DNA of 64,000 bases from Solen grandis (GCA_021229015.1 CM037777.1:66123946-66187945); one strand, 5' to 3'. Counted from the first letter of the stretch, positions 46,963 to 59,204 are shown. Numbers and translations: made by a program. The notes: generated by a model from the sequence alone, not told the origin.

Positions 46963-47516
46963 TTATCTAAGCTTAGGCCTAATTTGGAGAAGATTTTTAA
47001 AGTTTTTCCTATATAAGTCTATGTAAAACAAGTGACCCCCGGGGCAGGGCCAATTCTAACCCCAGGGTCATAATTTGAACAACATTTGTAGAGATTCACT
47101 AGACAATGCTTCACGCCAAATATCTCTAGGCCTTATTGTTTCATAGAAGAAGATTTTTAAAGTTTTTCACTATATAAACCTATGAAAAATTGATCGAACA
47201 ACTTTTGTAGATGTTCATAAGACAATTCTACATACCAATTATTAAAGCTCTAGGCCTTACAGTTTTGCAGGAGAAGATTTTCTAAAATTGCATTTTAAAA
47301 ATCTATTTTTAGCTCCTGTGACCTACTTATTCACCCAATCAAAATAATTTGAACAACTTTGATAGAGGTCATGATAAGGATGATTCCTGTGAAGTTTGGT
47401 CAAATCCATCCAGTGGTTTAGGAGGAGAAGTTGTTTAAAGGAAAAGTTGACGCAAGACGAACGCACGGACGGACGCCGGACAAAAGGCGATCACAAAAGC
47501 TCACCATGAGCACAAC
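46963..47516 (+). mobile_element. GAGCAC-family fragment, both ends incomplete
   Basis: It begins inside a unit (tatctaagcttaggcc) and runs through two units and a gacgcaagacgaacgcacgg tract into aaaagctcaccatgagcac. There the hairpin is cut (followed by aacatttaac). It may be the remains of a host that the preceding element entered, or a neighbouring truncated copy. Confidence 0.65.
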
Positions 47517-48084
47517 ATTTAACATATTTTAATTAACATTTCAAATTAAAAAGAAAATATAAGAAAAACATATAAGAAAAATATAACATATTTAAAGCAA
47601 ATATTTTATCCTCCAGGGTTTCCATAAAATATGAAATAACGCAATAATATAAATATTAGTAAGTAAAATATAAAGTGGGGTTGAAACAACTTAGGAGGAA
47701 ACAGTTTGTGAGAGAGAGGTATAGGGGAGGAAATCGTTTGGGGGTGAAATGTCTGGAATTCAAAATATACAGCACATGTCAAGCTGTTGTGATTTTACAG
47801 AATATTAAACAGCTAGTGAGTAGTCATTGGAGTCTGTTAAGGTTAGCAAAACATGTTTTGGTAGGTTATACTTGTTTAAATAGTTCATTTACCAACCTTT
47901 ACCATTGATTGAAGTTGTTATTTGTTTTTTTCACAATAAACAAAGTGAGGTGTCAGATTGGTGATTCTACAGTTATTGTAAATATTTTTTTTAATGAAGC
48001 ATTTTGCTGTAATATTGTTAATTCTTTTGTATCAAATAAGAGTTAAATTAATTATAAGATAAGAAGCAGTAAAATAATTAGTTA
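47517..48084. other. AT-rich unassigned stretch
   Basis: A 77-codon plus-strand frame at 47675-47908 has no recognisable domain and starts just downstream of repeat sequence. I do not call it a gene. Confidence 0.4.
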
Positions 48085-50430
48085 TTAGGACTTTCTGCCT
48101 ACAGGAAGAAAGTCCTATTGGGTTTGTTATGTTTTTTTAGCTCATCTGAGCACAACGTGCTCATGGTGAGCTTTTGTGATTGCCTTTTGTCCGTTGTGCG
48201 TGCGTGCGTCCGTCGGTCGTCAACAATTTCTTTAAACAAGATATCCTTCTAAACTACTGACTGGATTTTGATAAAACTTTACAGGAATGTTCATTATGGG
48301 GCCCTTTACCAAAGTTGTTAAAATTATTTTGATTGGTCAAAAATCTAGGTCACAGGAGCTAAAAATAGATTTTAAAAATGAAAATTTTAAAAATCTTCTT
48401 CTCCAAAACCACAAGGCCTAGCCTTTTGATTTTTGGTATGTAGCATGATCTTATGACTCTCTACCAAGATTGTTCAAATATGACCCTGGGGTCAAAATGG
48501 CCCCGCCCCAGGGGTCACTGATTTAACATAGGCTAATATAGGAAAAAAACTTGAAAAATCTTCTTCTCAAAACCACAAGGCCTAGCTTTTGATTTTTGGT
48601 ATGTAGCATGATCTTATGACTCTCTACCAAGATTGTTCATATTATGACCCTAGGGTCATAATTGGCACCACCCCAGGGGTCACTTGATTTAACATAGGCT
48701 AATATAGGAAAAAAACTTGAAAAATCTTCTTCTCAGAAACCGCAAGACCTGGAGTTTAGATATTTGGTATGTAGCATTGTCTAGTAGATCACAACCAAGT
48801 TTGTTCAAATCATGCCCTGGGGTAAATGGCCCGCCAGGGGTCACTGATTAACATAGGCTAATATAGAAAAAACTTGAAAAATCTTCTCAGAAACCACAAG
48901 GCAAATTGAGTTAAGATATTTGGTGTGTAGCATTGTCTAGTGGATCTCTATCAAGTTTGTTCAAATCATGTCCCTGGGGTCAAAATAGGCCCCGCCCCAG
49001 GGGTCACTTGATTAGACATAGGCTAATATAGAAAAAAAAAATTTTCTCAGAAACAAGGCCTGAGGTTAAGATATTTGGTGTGCAGCATTGTCTAGTAGAT
49101 CACTACCAAGTGTGTTCAAATCATGGCCCTGGGGTCAATATTGGCCCAGCACCAGGGGTCACTTGATTAAACATAGGCTAATATAGAGAAAAAAAACTTG
49201 AAAAATCTTCATTTCAGAAACCACAGTCCTGGAGTTTAGATATTTGGTATGTAGCATTGTCTACTGGGTCTCTACCACGTTTTTACAAATTATGACCATT
49301 GGGTCAAATTTGGCCCCACCAAAGTGGTCCCTGATTTTACATAGGCTAATATAGGGAAAAACTTGAAAAATCTTCTCAGAAACCACAAGGCCTGGTGTGT
49401 AGCATTGTCTAGTGGATCTCTTCTAAGTTTGTTCAAATCATGACCCTGGGGTCAAATTGGCCCCACCCGAGAAACCTGAAAAAAATCTTCTTCTCAGAAA
49501 TCAAAAAGCCTGGAGTTCAGATATTTGGTATGTAACATGGGCTAATAGACCTCTACCAAGTTTGTTCAAATCATGACCCTGGTGTCAAAATTGGCTCTGC
49601 CCCAGGGGTCACTTGATTTTACATAGCCTAATGATACCAGGTGAGCGATCCAGGGCAATCATTGCCCTCTTGTTTTTCTGCTTATTATTCTTTTTTTCTT
49701 CCTCTTATATTTGTGTTAATTTCGATGTGTTGCCATTGACCCAGAACAATGAAAATTTTATGGCATATATTTCAAACCATGAGCTTTCGGATGCAATGAA
49801 GTTCATATCCATATGATGTCATATAACGTCAGATTTGACGTCAGGTGAAAAAGTTTATACGCAATCTACAGCCATCATTTCTGGACCGATTTTCATCAAA
49901 ATTTCACACAATGTGTATGTTAGGCTCTAGTTGTGCATTTTTCAAAATTTGAAAAGGCCATGGTTCTATGGCGCATCCAAGATTCAAATAATTGACGTCA
50001 AATTTTAAATGTGTATAAAATCACTTCCAGACGAGCTAGAAAGCTGATAATTGGACAGAATATAGGTCTCTAGGATTTCTTTAGATTCTCAGAAGATGGG
50101 CGTCATATGGTATAAATACATACACAATATAAATGAGTTCTAAGTGATATTTGGACAGATTATAAATCTCCAAGTGTCCTATACATTCTGTGAAGATGAA
50201 CATCATTTGACGTCTTATGACGTCATAAAGTCAAAAAGAATTTCTGATATCTACACGTTAATTTAAATATGTTGTAAAGTTCTCAGGACCATGGAAATTT
50301 TTAATGGCATATACATTAATCCATGAGCTTTTGAATGCAATGTAATTCATATTAATGTGACATCATATAACGTCAGATTTGATGTCAAGACAATAAAGTT
50401 TTACGTGATATTTTTTTTTATTATTATTTT
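48085..50430 (-). mobile_element. gactttctgcc-family element with nested insertion
   Basis: On the minus strand it ends with stem ggactttcttcc-tgta-ggcagaaagtcc followed by TAA, i.e. CTAA then T (plus 48085-48114). Next to it lies gggtttgttatgttttt. After the inserted element 48137-49672 the host resumes (ctgcttattattctttttttcttcc), as in the sister at 30431-30465. The core is about 1.6 units of the ~445-bp repeat (ggaccgattttcatcaaaatttcac at 49883, tgacgtcaaatttt at 49994). The 5' limit near 50430 is approximate. Confidence 0.65.
48137..49672 (-). mobile_element. GAGCAC-family element, ~165-bp tandem core, 1.54 kb
   Basis: The complete element reads in reverse: plus-strand ttagctcatctgagcacaac...gagcgatccagggcaatcattgccctcttg. 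A gtgcgtgcgtgcgtccgtcggtcgtc tract (48196-48222) lies beside the hairpin. About eight to nine units are marked by aacataggctaatatagg and ccccaggggtcact, spaced roughly 160-168 bp. They are the same module as in 53462-55499 and 37601-38330, in opposite orientation. Confidence 0.85.
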
Positions 50431-52270
50431 TCTAACCCTTTTTTGTGAAAGGCAAATCTCCATGATCAGAAAAGCCACATTTATGAAATTTTAATCAGTT
50501 ATTACCACATGTTTAGAAAATTTCCATTTATTTCTTGCTTTTCCCACTATGGGGCGTTTTGCATGAAATTTATTAATGGATAATAGCTCAGTAACTTGAG
50601 GTCCGATTCAAATGCGTTTTTTTGGTGATATTTAGTTTTTTTTACTCAAGTCCATATCATTTGATGGCATGATGTGTTTAAATCTTTTGTGAAAGTGAAA
50701 GTAGAAAGTTATTCCTCTTAAATGAAAAAAAAAAAAAAAGATTGTTGAAATTGGTTTAAAAAAAAATGTAGTTTCTATTCCAGTTCAACGACAGAGGTCT
50801 CCATGAAAAAAAAGTGACCATTTCCTATATGCAGGTAAATGGTGTGTATACATCAGTATCACAACAGTGCTTGCTGGAGCATTAGGTTGCAAAGGATAGC
50901 TATGTACAACTTTTGGTTCATGTGGAATTTACATCCTTCAAGTGCTGGAAACTGAATAATATAATTAATCTCTCCCTTGATTTTTCTGTTGGTTTTTATT
51001 TATTGATATATAGAAAATGTGTGTGGGATGGGTGCATTTGTGTATGTAAAGACCTATTATAGGTCTTTGGGGTATGCATGCTAGTTCAGCAGATTGATGA
51101 TTCCAAGCAGTCACTGGTTAAATTGGAAGTGTATTTTGACAGCTTTTCTCAGTGTCTGTATATTCATTTTGTACATGTACATTACATTGTGTATGTGAAT
51201 AGGTTATACAAATATGTGAATATTTAACATATATATAAAATTATGTCCCTTGATATCGAACTCTTAGCAGTATATTGAACACTACTTGAATTACATCATC
51301 AGTCGCGCTCTAGGTCCGGTAAAACGTGTTTGCCATAATTTTGACATGAATTCGTGGATTTAAATTAAATGCCTACGCATTTTGTATTCTTTTTTCTTCT
51401 TTTTCTAGGCGCTTTTCTTTCTCTTACTCTCCGAATCCTTGCCAGCTTTCAAATATTTAATCATTGCACCCTTCCCTATTTTCGAAATTCAACAGACAAC
51501 AATGGGTCGTTTGAATGAAACTCAGGATAGATGTTCATGCATGTTTTTATTATCAATATTAAAGTTTACTTTTTGATCAGTTTAAATAGCATTTTGATTC
51601 CAAATACTAAAATAAAATTGGATAATTATGATATTAGAAAAAATAATCACCACAAAAAAATCGCGATGATAAGCTCTGTACGCATTGTTCAACTGGACGC
51701 GTGTAATTAAATCGAGTGTGTCCATCAGTGTTTTATACAGTTCCCATTTTACACATAACCCAAAGCCCTGGCTTTGTTTCCGGTTGTCCTTCGATAAAAT
51801 GTGAACACACTGATTATGCTCTTTCTAGTGGTCTCCTACTTTGGTGATTTTCAAATTATCCTGTTGGACGAGCAGGCTACATTTTACACTTGGCTGGCCG
51901 CACAATCTACTCGTAAATACAAGCGGACATTTAGTGAAATTTTCAATCTCTAGCTAAATAGCTCTAGGCACTCCTGGATTATAGCTCTTGATTTGTTGAA
52001 AATATGTGAATTTAACAGTGACCGGACTCGTCCACGCATGACAGTCATTGTAAAATGGTGTTAACTAATCAGCATAGTTGGTAGCAGGATTTATTGCACC
52101 CTGCAAAGAACATGCAACTATTCTTGTTGATTGAAAAGTGTGTGTGTAATACTGCAGATGCTTTGTTGAAGCCATCATAGAACAGTTTGAAAGAGTCAGC
52201 TTAAAATTTATTATACTCTTGTGGCCTTTTTTATTTGATCTTTAAATAAAATACAATGTGAATAACAGTC
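50431..52270. other. Unassigned 1.8-kb stretch
   Basis: AT-rich with T-runs (50409-50418) and A-runs (50728-50740). No splice-bounded frame, tRNA-like box pair or transposon end was recognised. The only longer frames are chance frames. Confidence 0.4.
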
Positions 52271-52440
52271 ACACCCGTCCTGGTGGCCTAGTGGTTACAG
52301 CATCCGCCCCTTAATTGGGAGGTCCTTGGTTCGATCAATGACCGCGATATACCAAAGTGACTAAGTCATTTAAAATGGTAATGGTATAGCTCCCATGTTT
52401 GGTATGTAGCATATGAGGGTAATAAGTATTCAATATACAT
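52271..52440 (+). mobile_element. tRNA-derived SINE
   Basis: The A box tggcctagtggtta (52284-52297) and B box ggttcgatcaa (52328-52338) lie in a clover-leaf-like head with an anticodon-arm region (catccgccccttaattggga). The body runs about 100 bp (accaaagtgactaagtc, ggtaatggtatagctcccatg). The 3' end near 52440 is approximate, and no target duplication was identified. Confidence 0.75.
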
Positions 52441-52761
52441 CTTAAGGTTTTCTTTAATCTTAAATTTGATGCTATTTTTAAGGAAATTCTTAAGTTGTAT
52501 TCAATAAACCTTTTAACTTAAGATTTTCCTTAAATATATTAATATTTCTCCTTAACTTTAAGGAAACCAAATAGCTTCCTTAAATCGTAGTCAATATTTA
52601 AGACTTGCATTCCTATTTTGTGAATTACCTCCATTTCTTCGTCGTAGGCAAGTATATGAGTATGAATTTTCATAGTTTAAAGTCTATTTTAGTAAAAATA
52701 TATCCTTGCGGCTAATTTCCCTATCATTTGCATCCAAAGTAAACACGAAATAGACACGGCA
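52441..52761. repeat. TTAAGG-rich AT tract
   Basis: Many ttaagg/ccttaa words (52443-52600) in both directions allow a folded, palindromic stretch. This may be an old MITE, but no clean ends were found. Confidence 0.35.
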
Positions 52762-53222
52762 GGTCAGAGACTACTAAATAGTTTTCCATAGACCTACATT
52801 ATAAGGTCTATGCTTATAGCTACTTCCCTAAATCTCATTGAGCATTAAGCTACCCCTGATTTGAAAGTTCCATCCAAGTGCTTTCTAAAAATCACCAACA
52901 AAGTATACGTTGACCACCGAAATCTTGAGCTACAGACTGCCAAACATGGTGACCCCCATATTGGGACTAAATTTCCCACCAAATGTCAAAAAATAGTACA
53001 TTCTCAATTTGTACTCACAAAAATCACACAATGTCAGATAAGCAGATTATTTATGTGTTTTAGTGTTAAGAATATTCTAATTTTGAAAATTAAACAATAC
53101 TCACATTTTTATTTTATTAATAACCAATCAGAAAATCCCATTATGTAAACATTAGCCACGGATTCCCTGTACTTTTTTGCTTGACCAATGGGAAGCCCCG
53201 ACCTATTTAGTAGTCTCTGACC
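52762..53222. mobile_element. 461-bp MITE, copy 1
   Basis: Perfect 20-bp terminal inverted repeats: GGTCAGAGACTACTAAATAG at 52762-52781 and its reverse complement at 53203-53222. The copy at 56927-57387 has the same length, and I count four substitutions. It is flanked on the left by ggca and on the right by taaa, so this copy alone has no target duplication. It encodes nothing known; a 95-codon frame is conserved only because the copies are nearly identical. Confidence 0.9.
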
Positions 53223-53461
53223 TAAAGACAGACTTAAAGACTTTTTTTCCCTTTAACCCAAATATATTTCAAACAAAACAGGTTTTCGAACAACGCCATG
53301 AAGAGATTTTTTTTTTTTTTGGCTTTGATTTTTTTTTACAGAATTTTAAAGTTTGACTCGGTGCGCCCTTTTCATGGTCATTTTATACATGAAATAGCAG
53401 ATATATGTTAAGTCAGACAAATGTTAATAACTCCTTTATTTTGTCCTCTGCCTTTATTAAA
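53223..53461. other. Short unassigned stretch
   Basis: AT-rich with a T-run near 53309-53320. Nothing recognised. Confidence 0.4.
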
Positions 53462-55499
53462 CAAGAGGGCCATGATGGCCCTGAATCGCTCACCTGAGTA
53501 CCATTGCTTCAACTGATGTCAAGGTTTTTAAACAGACAAGGATTCTGATATAACTTATTCTAAAACATTTCACCCCTGACAATACTACACACCAAATACC
53601 TAAGCAATGGGCCATATGGTTTCAGAGAAGACTTGGGCGCAGGGTCATTTATCACCGTAGGGCCAAGACTTTGAAAATCTTTGTAATGAACCATTAGATG
53701 CTACTACATACCAAAAATCTTAGCTCTAGGCCTTATTGATTCATAGAAGAAGATTTTTTAAGATTTTCCTATTTAACTCTATGGAAAACAAGTGACCCCT
53801 GGTGTGGGGTCATTTATCACCATTGGGCTATGATTTGTACATTCTTGGTAGTGGCCCATAAGATGATGCTACATACCAAATATCTAAGCTCTAGGCCTTA
53901 TGGATTCATAGAAGAAGATTTTTTAAGATTTTCCTATATAACTCTGTGTAAAACAAGTGACCCCTGGTGCGGGGTCATTTATCACCATAGGGCTATGATT
54001 TGTACAATCTTGGTAGTGGCCCATAAGATGATGCTACATACCAAATATCTAAGCTCTAGGTCTTATGGATTCATAGAAGAAGATTTTTTAAGATTTTTCT
54101 ATATAACTCTATGTAAAACAAGTGACCCCTGGTGCGGGGTCATTTATCACCATAGGGCTATGGTTTGTACAATCTTGGTAGTGGCCCATAAGATGATGCT
54201 ACATACCAAATATCTAAGCTCTAGGCTTATGGATTCATAGAAGAAGATTTTTTAAGATTTTCTATATAACTCTATGTAAAACAAGTGACCCCTGGTGGGG
54301 GTCATTTATCACCATAGGGCTATGATTTGTACAATCTTGGTAGTGGCCCATAAGATGATGCTACATACCAAATATCTAAGCTCTAGGCCTTATGCATTCA
54401 TGGAAGAAGATTTTTTAAGATTTTCCTATATAACTCTATGTAAAACAAGTGACCCCTGGTGTGGGGTCATTTATCACCATAGGGCTATGATTTGTACAAT
54501 CTTGGTAGTGGCCCATAAGATGATGCTCATACCAAATATCTAAGCTCTAGGCCTTATGCATTCATGGAAGAAGATTTTTTAAGATTTTCCACTATAACTC
54601 TATGTAAAACAAGTGACCCCTTGTGCGGGGTCATTTATCACCATAGGGCTCTGATTTGTACAATCTTGGTAGTGGCCCATAAGATGATGCTACATACCAA
54701 ATATCTAAGCTCTAGGCCTTATGCATTCATGGAAGAAGATTTTTTAAGATTTTCCACTATAACTCTATGTAAAACAAGTGACCCCTTGTGGGGGTCATTT
54801 ATCACCATAGGGCTATGATTTGTACAATCTTGGTAGTGGCCCATAAGATGATGCTACATACCAAAAATCAAAAGGTTACGCCTTGTGGTTTCGGAGAAGA
54901 AGATTTTTTAAGATTTTCCTATATAACTCTATGTAAAACAAGTGACCCCTGGTGTGGGGTCATTTATCACCATAGGGCTATGATTTGTACAATCTTGGTA
55001 GTGGCCCATAAGATGATGCTACATACCAAAAATCAAAAGGTTAGGCCTTGTGGTTTCGGAGAAGAAGATTTTTTCAAGTTTTTCCTATATTAGCCTATGT
55101 GAAATCAAGTGACCCCTGGGGCGGGGCCAATTTTGACCCCAGGGTCATTATTTGTACAATCCTGGTAGAGAGTCATAAGATCATGCTACATACCAAAAAT
55201 CAAAAGGCTAGGCCTTGTGGTTTCAGAGAAGAAGATTTTTTAAATTTTCATTTTTAAAATCTATTTTTAGCTCCTGTGACCTAATTATGCGATGGACCAG
55301 AACCATTTATACAACTTTAGTAGAGCTTCATCCAAGGAACATTCCTGCAAAATATTTTTCAAATTGGCCAAGCCGTTTAGGAGGAGATGTTGTTTGAAGC
55401 AATTGTTGACGCCGGACGCACGCACGCACGGACGACGGACGCCGGATAAAAGGCGATCAGAAAAGCTCACCTTGAGCACGTTGTGCTCATGTGAGCTAA
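53462..55499 (+). mobile_element. GAGCAC-family element, nine ~165-bp tandem units, 2.04 kb
   Basis: It starts caagagggccatgatggccc and ends ccttgagcacgttgtgctcatgtgagctaa. Units marked by catttatcaccatagggcta (near 53645, 53811, 53977, 54140, 54302, 54467, 54631, 54796 and 54960) are very similar to each other, so amplification is recent. The right part changes to the older variant shared with 46963-47516. A gacgcacgcacgcacggac-type tract (55408-55445) precedes the hairpin. The unit length of about 55 codons keeps one frame open over several units by chance. Confidence 0.9.
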
Positions 55500-55780
55500 A
55501 AACACATAGAGAACATGCAAACTATTAACTCAAACCTGAAAATAAAAATATGCAGCCAGCTAGAAAATGTAGCCTGAAAACACAGACCCCCCCCCGCTCC
55601 ACCCCAACAAAATTTTATAAAAATGCATGTAAAACACAAATTTTCAATAAATTTTACCACCATTTTTTTTTATTTTTGATTTTATCTGTAAATACTATCT
55701 GTGCTTCACATATACACAGCAATTGAAGCCTTGTAAGATTTTGTACACCAACACCCAGAGCTAAATTACTGATAAAAACA

Positions 55781-56242
55781 ATGGGTATGGCTGAGAGACA
55801 GAAACTGACCCCCATGTCAGGAAGGAGGGTGGTGAGGCTGGAAAAAGCAGTAAATCAAAGAAATACAGACCCTGTCTCCTCCAGAGCACTGTGTTACCCA
55901 CAACACAGGTAAATTTTGTACTGTAAAGAGGTGTTTTTATATGAAAAAAATGAAAGGATCTAGAAAGCATTGTACTGGATATTACAAAAAGGGACACAAC
56001 TTTTTCCCAATTAAGGTGTGTAATAAACCCCTGTCTGAGAAGGGGGCAATGTTTGTGTGCAGTACTGCAGACCAACACCAGAGGAGGCAGACCTGGTAGG
56101 CCAAGATCTGGTTCAACCACTGGCACTGCAGCAGGAAGCCGAATCGGGTAACACCGGGTCATTCAACAAACTTCTGAGAAGCCGCAAGCCGACAGGAGCA
56201 GAAGTCTTTGAGAAAAAGCCTAATGAGAAGCAGACTAAGTAA
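55781..56242 (+). CDS. Possible two-exon gene for a small polar protein
   Basis: The exon from ATG 55781 to 55908 ends at cacag/gtaaat. The exon from 56071 (tgtgtgcagtactgcag/acc) runs to the stop at 56240-56242. Phase 2 on both sides joins exactly, giving about 99 residues: MGMAERQKLTPMSGRRVVRL..., ...ALCYPQH/RPTPEEADLVGQD..., ...GSFNKLLRSRKPTGAEVF.... It is rich in charged and polar residues, with no signal peptide or membrane segment. The frame is also open upstream of the ATG to an acceptor-like acacccag at 55757, so exon 1 could be internal. The opposite strand is open across the same stretch, which weakens the case. I do not recognise the family. Confidence 0.35.
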
Positions 56243-56926
56243 ATTAGTTCTCATTACTTGCCTTGCATCAGAAATAAGTCAAAAATAAATATGGCAATCT
56301 ATTTTATCACATAATCTGTTACAAAAGTGAGCATTTTATTCAATTTTATCCCATTTTTACAGTGATTTAAGCCTAAATTAATCCAGTCAAAAGGATTTTT
56401 TGACTGTTTTTCAAGCTTTTAATGCAGATTTATGCCAAATATCATGATATCAGCAGCTTAAGTCTTATTTTACTGCATTTAAGCTGTCCAGCTAGTGCCC
56501 AGTCTGTTTAAAGTAACATATCTGCCCATGTTAGAGCTCAAGGGAGACAACTGCTCCAGCCCTGTATATTCTGTCATACAGCATTGTGTTCATATCACAC
56601 CGGATCACACAGTGTATACAGTTAAATAATTTAAATTCTATATGCACCTTCCCGGCTGGTGTCTCCAGATGGCCACATACTTTCTTTAAGTCATACCCAT
56701 TCCTTATTTTAGCTGCCTGTCCATTCCAGGCAGTAATCTGGGCTCTGATTTACCTTTTTGGGTGTTCATCAAGAGATTTTTGCACTTTTTCCAAAAATTT
56801 AGTGTTGGTAGTGTCCATTTCTGAAAGGCAGACAACAAAAATGTAAAAAACCTACCAATGTCTTGAAGGGCTGTTTGAATTTGGTGCCAAAATCCTTGTT
56901 ACTCTCCATTTCTGCTTGTCTGTTAA
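56243..56926. other. Unassigned stretch
   Basis: No recognised repeat or RNA gene. Short frames have no convincing splice signals. Confidence 0.4.
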
Positions 56927-57387
56927 GGTCAGAGACTACTAAATAGTTTTCCATAGACCTATATTATAAGGTCTATGCTTATAGCTACTTCCCTAAATCT
57001 CATTGAGCATTAAGCTACCCCTGATTTGAAAGTTCCATCCAAGTGCTTTCTAAAAATCTCCAACAAAGTATACGTTGACCACCGAAATCTTGAGCTACAG
57101 ACTGCCAAACATGGTGACCCCCATATTGGGACTAAATTTCCCACCAAATGTCAAAAAATAGCACATTCTCAATTTGTACTCACAAAAATCACACAATGTC
57201 AGATAAGCAGATTATTTATGTGTTTTAGTGTTAAGAATATTCTAATTTTAAAAATTAAACAATACTCACATTTTTATTTTATTAATAACCAATCAGAAAA
57301 TCCCATTATGTAAACATTAGCCACGGATTCCCTGTACTTTTTTGCTTGACCAATGGGAAGCCCCGACCTATTTAGTAGTCTCTGACC
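56927..57387. mobile_element. 461-bp MITE, copy 2
   Basis: Same orientation and same perfect 20-bp ends as 52762-53222. It is flanked on the left by ttaa and on the right by ggca. The right flank equals the left flank of copy 1 (52758-52761). Confidence 0.9.
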
Positions 57388-57639
57388 GGCAGCGTCCACA
57401 GAGTCCACTGGTATACATCGTATAAAATAATGAATACGTTGAAGAAATTCTGAATTTCCCATCTTCCTCTCAAAAATATCAAACAAAATTGTATTTGTTG
57501 TGTATGTCAATCGAAGGTATTACGTAAATACCATTAGTATTGCAACATGTTAAATTTGTAATAAGTTTTCGCGAATGTAAACAAACTGGATATACAGTTA
57601 TGTTGATTAAAAAGAATAAAAAAAAAAGTAGTTTACACG

Positions 57640-58530
57640 ACATGGACTTCTGCTACTGACGGCGACTAGATGTCATTTGCTGCTCGACTGTTTGCCAGGT
57701 AATTATTTTATGATTTTTCAAGCAAATGAAAAATATAAATTAAAAACGAAAATATTGAAGAAGAGATACTCATAGAGAGATTAAAAACCTCTCTATCTCT
57801 ATCTCTCTCTCTTTTATACAGTCATACTATCGAATGTATAATTGGATATTATATTCAATGAAGATATATTGTGTACATTATCTTACATCTGGTATATTAT
57901 TAATTCATTCCTTGGTGGACATTCCATCAGAAAATATACATAATACTTACTTATATTGAAAAAAAAATATAGCGAACTATATTTGCTGATGATTTATGCT
58001 GTAATCCAGGATATGGTGGGATATTATTTTATGCTGTAATCCATGATAAAGTGGGCTATTTATATAAAATTGTTAGGTTTTTCTTTTACCTCATCATTTT
58101 CACTTCATTAAATTAATTAATAATAATTATTATTGTCTATTGTTTGTTTCAGTTGCAGACTGAACTGTTAATGCAAAGGCAGTAGAGAGCTTCAAGTCAT
58201 CCCTTCATCACAGGGACTAACAACTTCCCTATCTATCCCACATTGTGTACATGCCTTGCAGTGTATTCATCAATATCAAGACTGTGGACTCACACAAAAA
58301 GAAATAAGAACAATATGACATGTTTCATATAATAGTTTTACCAATTAACAAACTGGTGCTATAGTGGTGATCTAATGAAATTTTGATTATTGGAATTCCA
58401 TGTCAGACAAAACAAGATTCAGCATTCTATTTCTTCAATTACCATCCAGTAATTGATATAATATTTATTTAAAAAATGTGCATTGTAATATTGTCATTAA
58501 AAAATAAATTTACATTATGTTACATTTGAA
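57640..58530 (+). ncRNA. Possible spliced transcript without long ORF
   Basis: A GC-richer block at 57636-57699 ends at a donor-like ccag/gtaatt. An acceptor with a strong pyrimidine tract (tattgtctattgtttgtttcag) ends at 58152, and aataaa signals occur near 58502. Joining the exons gives only a 15-residue frame (MSFAARLFA...), so a noncoding or 5'-untranslated transcript is more likely, if it is real at all. Confidence 0.2.
57789..57812. repeat. CT/ATCT microsatellite
   Basis: ctctctatctctatctctctctct. A simple sequence repeat. Confidence 0.85.
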
Positions 58531-58673
58531 TTACTCTCCTTTATATACCAATATGATATAAATTTACTTACTGATCCATATGAAATTAAATTCATAACTT
58601 TTTTTCTGTCGAGTTTACTGTTGCTTTGACAGTATGTAAAAACAATCAACTAGTTACAAGTTGCAGAATACCC

Positions 58674-58773
58674 NNNNNNNNNNNNNNNNNNNNNNNNNNN
58701 NNNNNNNNNNNNNNNNNNNNNNNNNNNNNNNNNNNNNNNNNNNNNNNNNNNNNNNNNNNNNNNNNNNNNNNNN
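58674..58773. other. Assembly gap, 100 N
   Basis: Exactly 100 N, a placeholder for a join of unknown size. Confidence 0.98.
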
Positions 58774-59200
58774 TTCCAGAAACTATAAACTATCATCAAC
58801 TGATTTCTATGTCATCAGTGTCCATATATGTATGATAAAAATGTAGGTTATGCATGTTAATTGAACATTTAGGCCCTAAAATAGCAACGAAAGCGTCGAT
58901 GACCCATATAATGGTTTCGCCGCCAAGTGTATTAAAACGGTTAGTATTTCAATAATGCTACGTTTCTCTAATAAGACTGTCAAAAAGATGTTCAAAGGGC
59001 CAATAAATCACATCTGTTCATTAAAGTATGCGACGCAGTAATTACGGTCTATATTTAAACATCAGGATCCTGAGAACTTTTTCAAGAATATGCTTTTATA
59101 TCATGGCATACTTTTAGATGGCAGATAAATCTGGATACATATCATGGTACTGAGCTGGGTCATTAGAATGTTTCGAGATTGAAGTGATATTGTCAGTAGC
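58774..59200. other. Unassigned stretch after the gap
   Basis: No recognised gene or repeat. Confidence 0.4.
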
Positions 59201-59204
59201 TTAA

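Noticed and set aside
52861..53148. 95-codon frame conserved between 52861-53148 and 57026-57313
   Set aside because: It lies inside two MITE copies that are about 99% identical in all positions, so conservation says nothing about coding. It also starts at TTG, and the substitutions include amino-acid changes.
53830..55093. Several overlapping 80-136-codon frames made of a ~55-residue repeat (MICTILVVAHKMMLHTKYLS...)
   Set aside because: They arise because the noncoding tandem unit is about 165 bp long. Frames break wherever a unit gains or loses a base, and the same unit is inserted in both orientations elsewhere.
55761..56162. 133-codon minus-strand frame
   Set aside because: Hydrophobic and Pro/Leu-rich translation antisense to the more protein-like spliced plus-strand reading, with no domain. 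It cannot be excluded completely.
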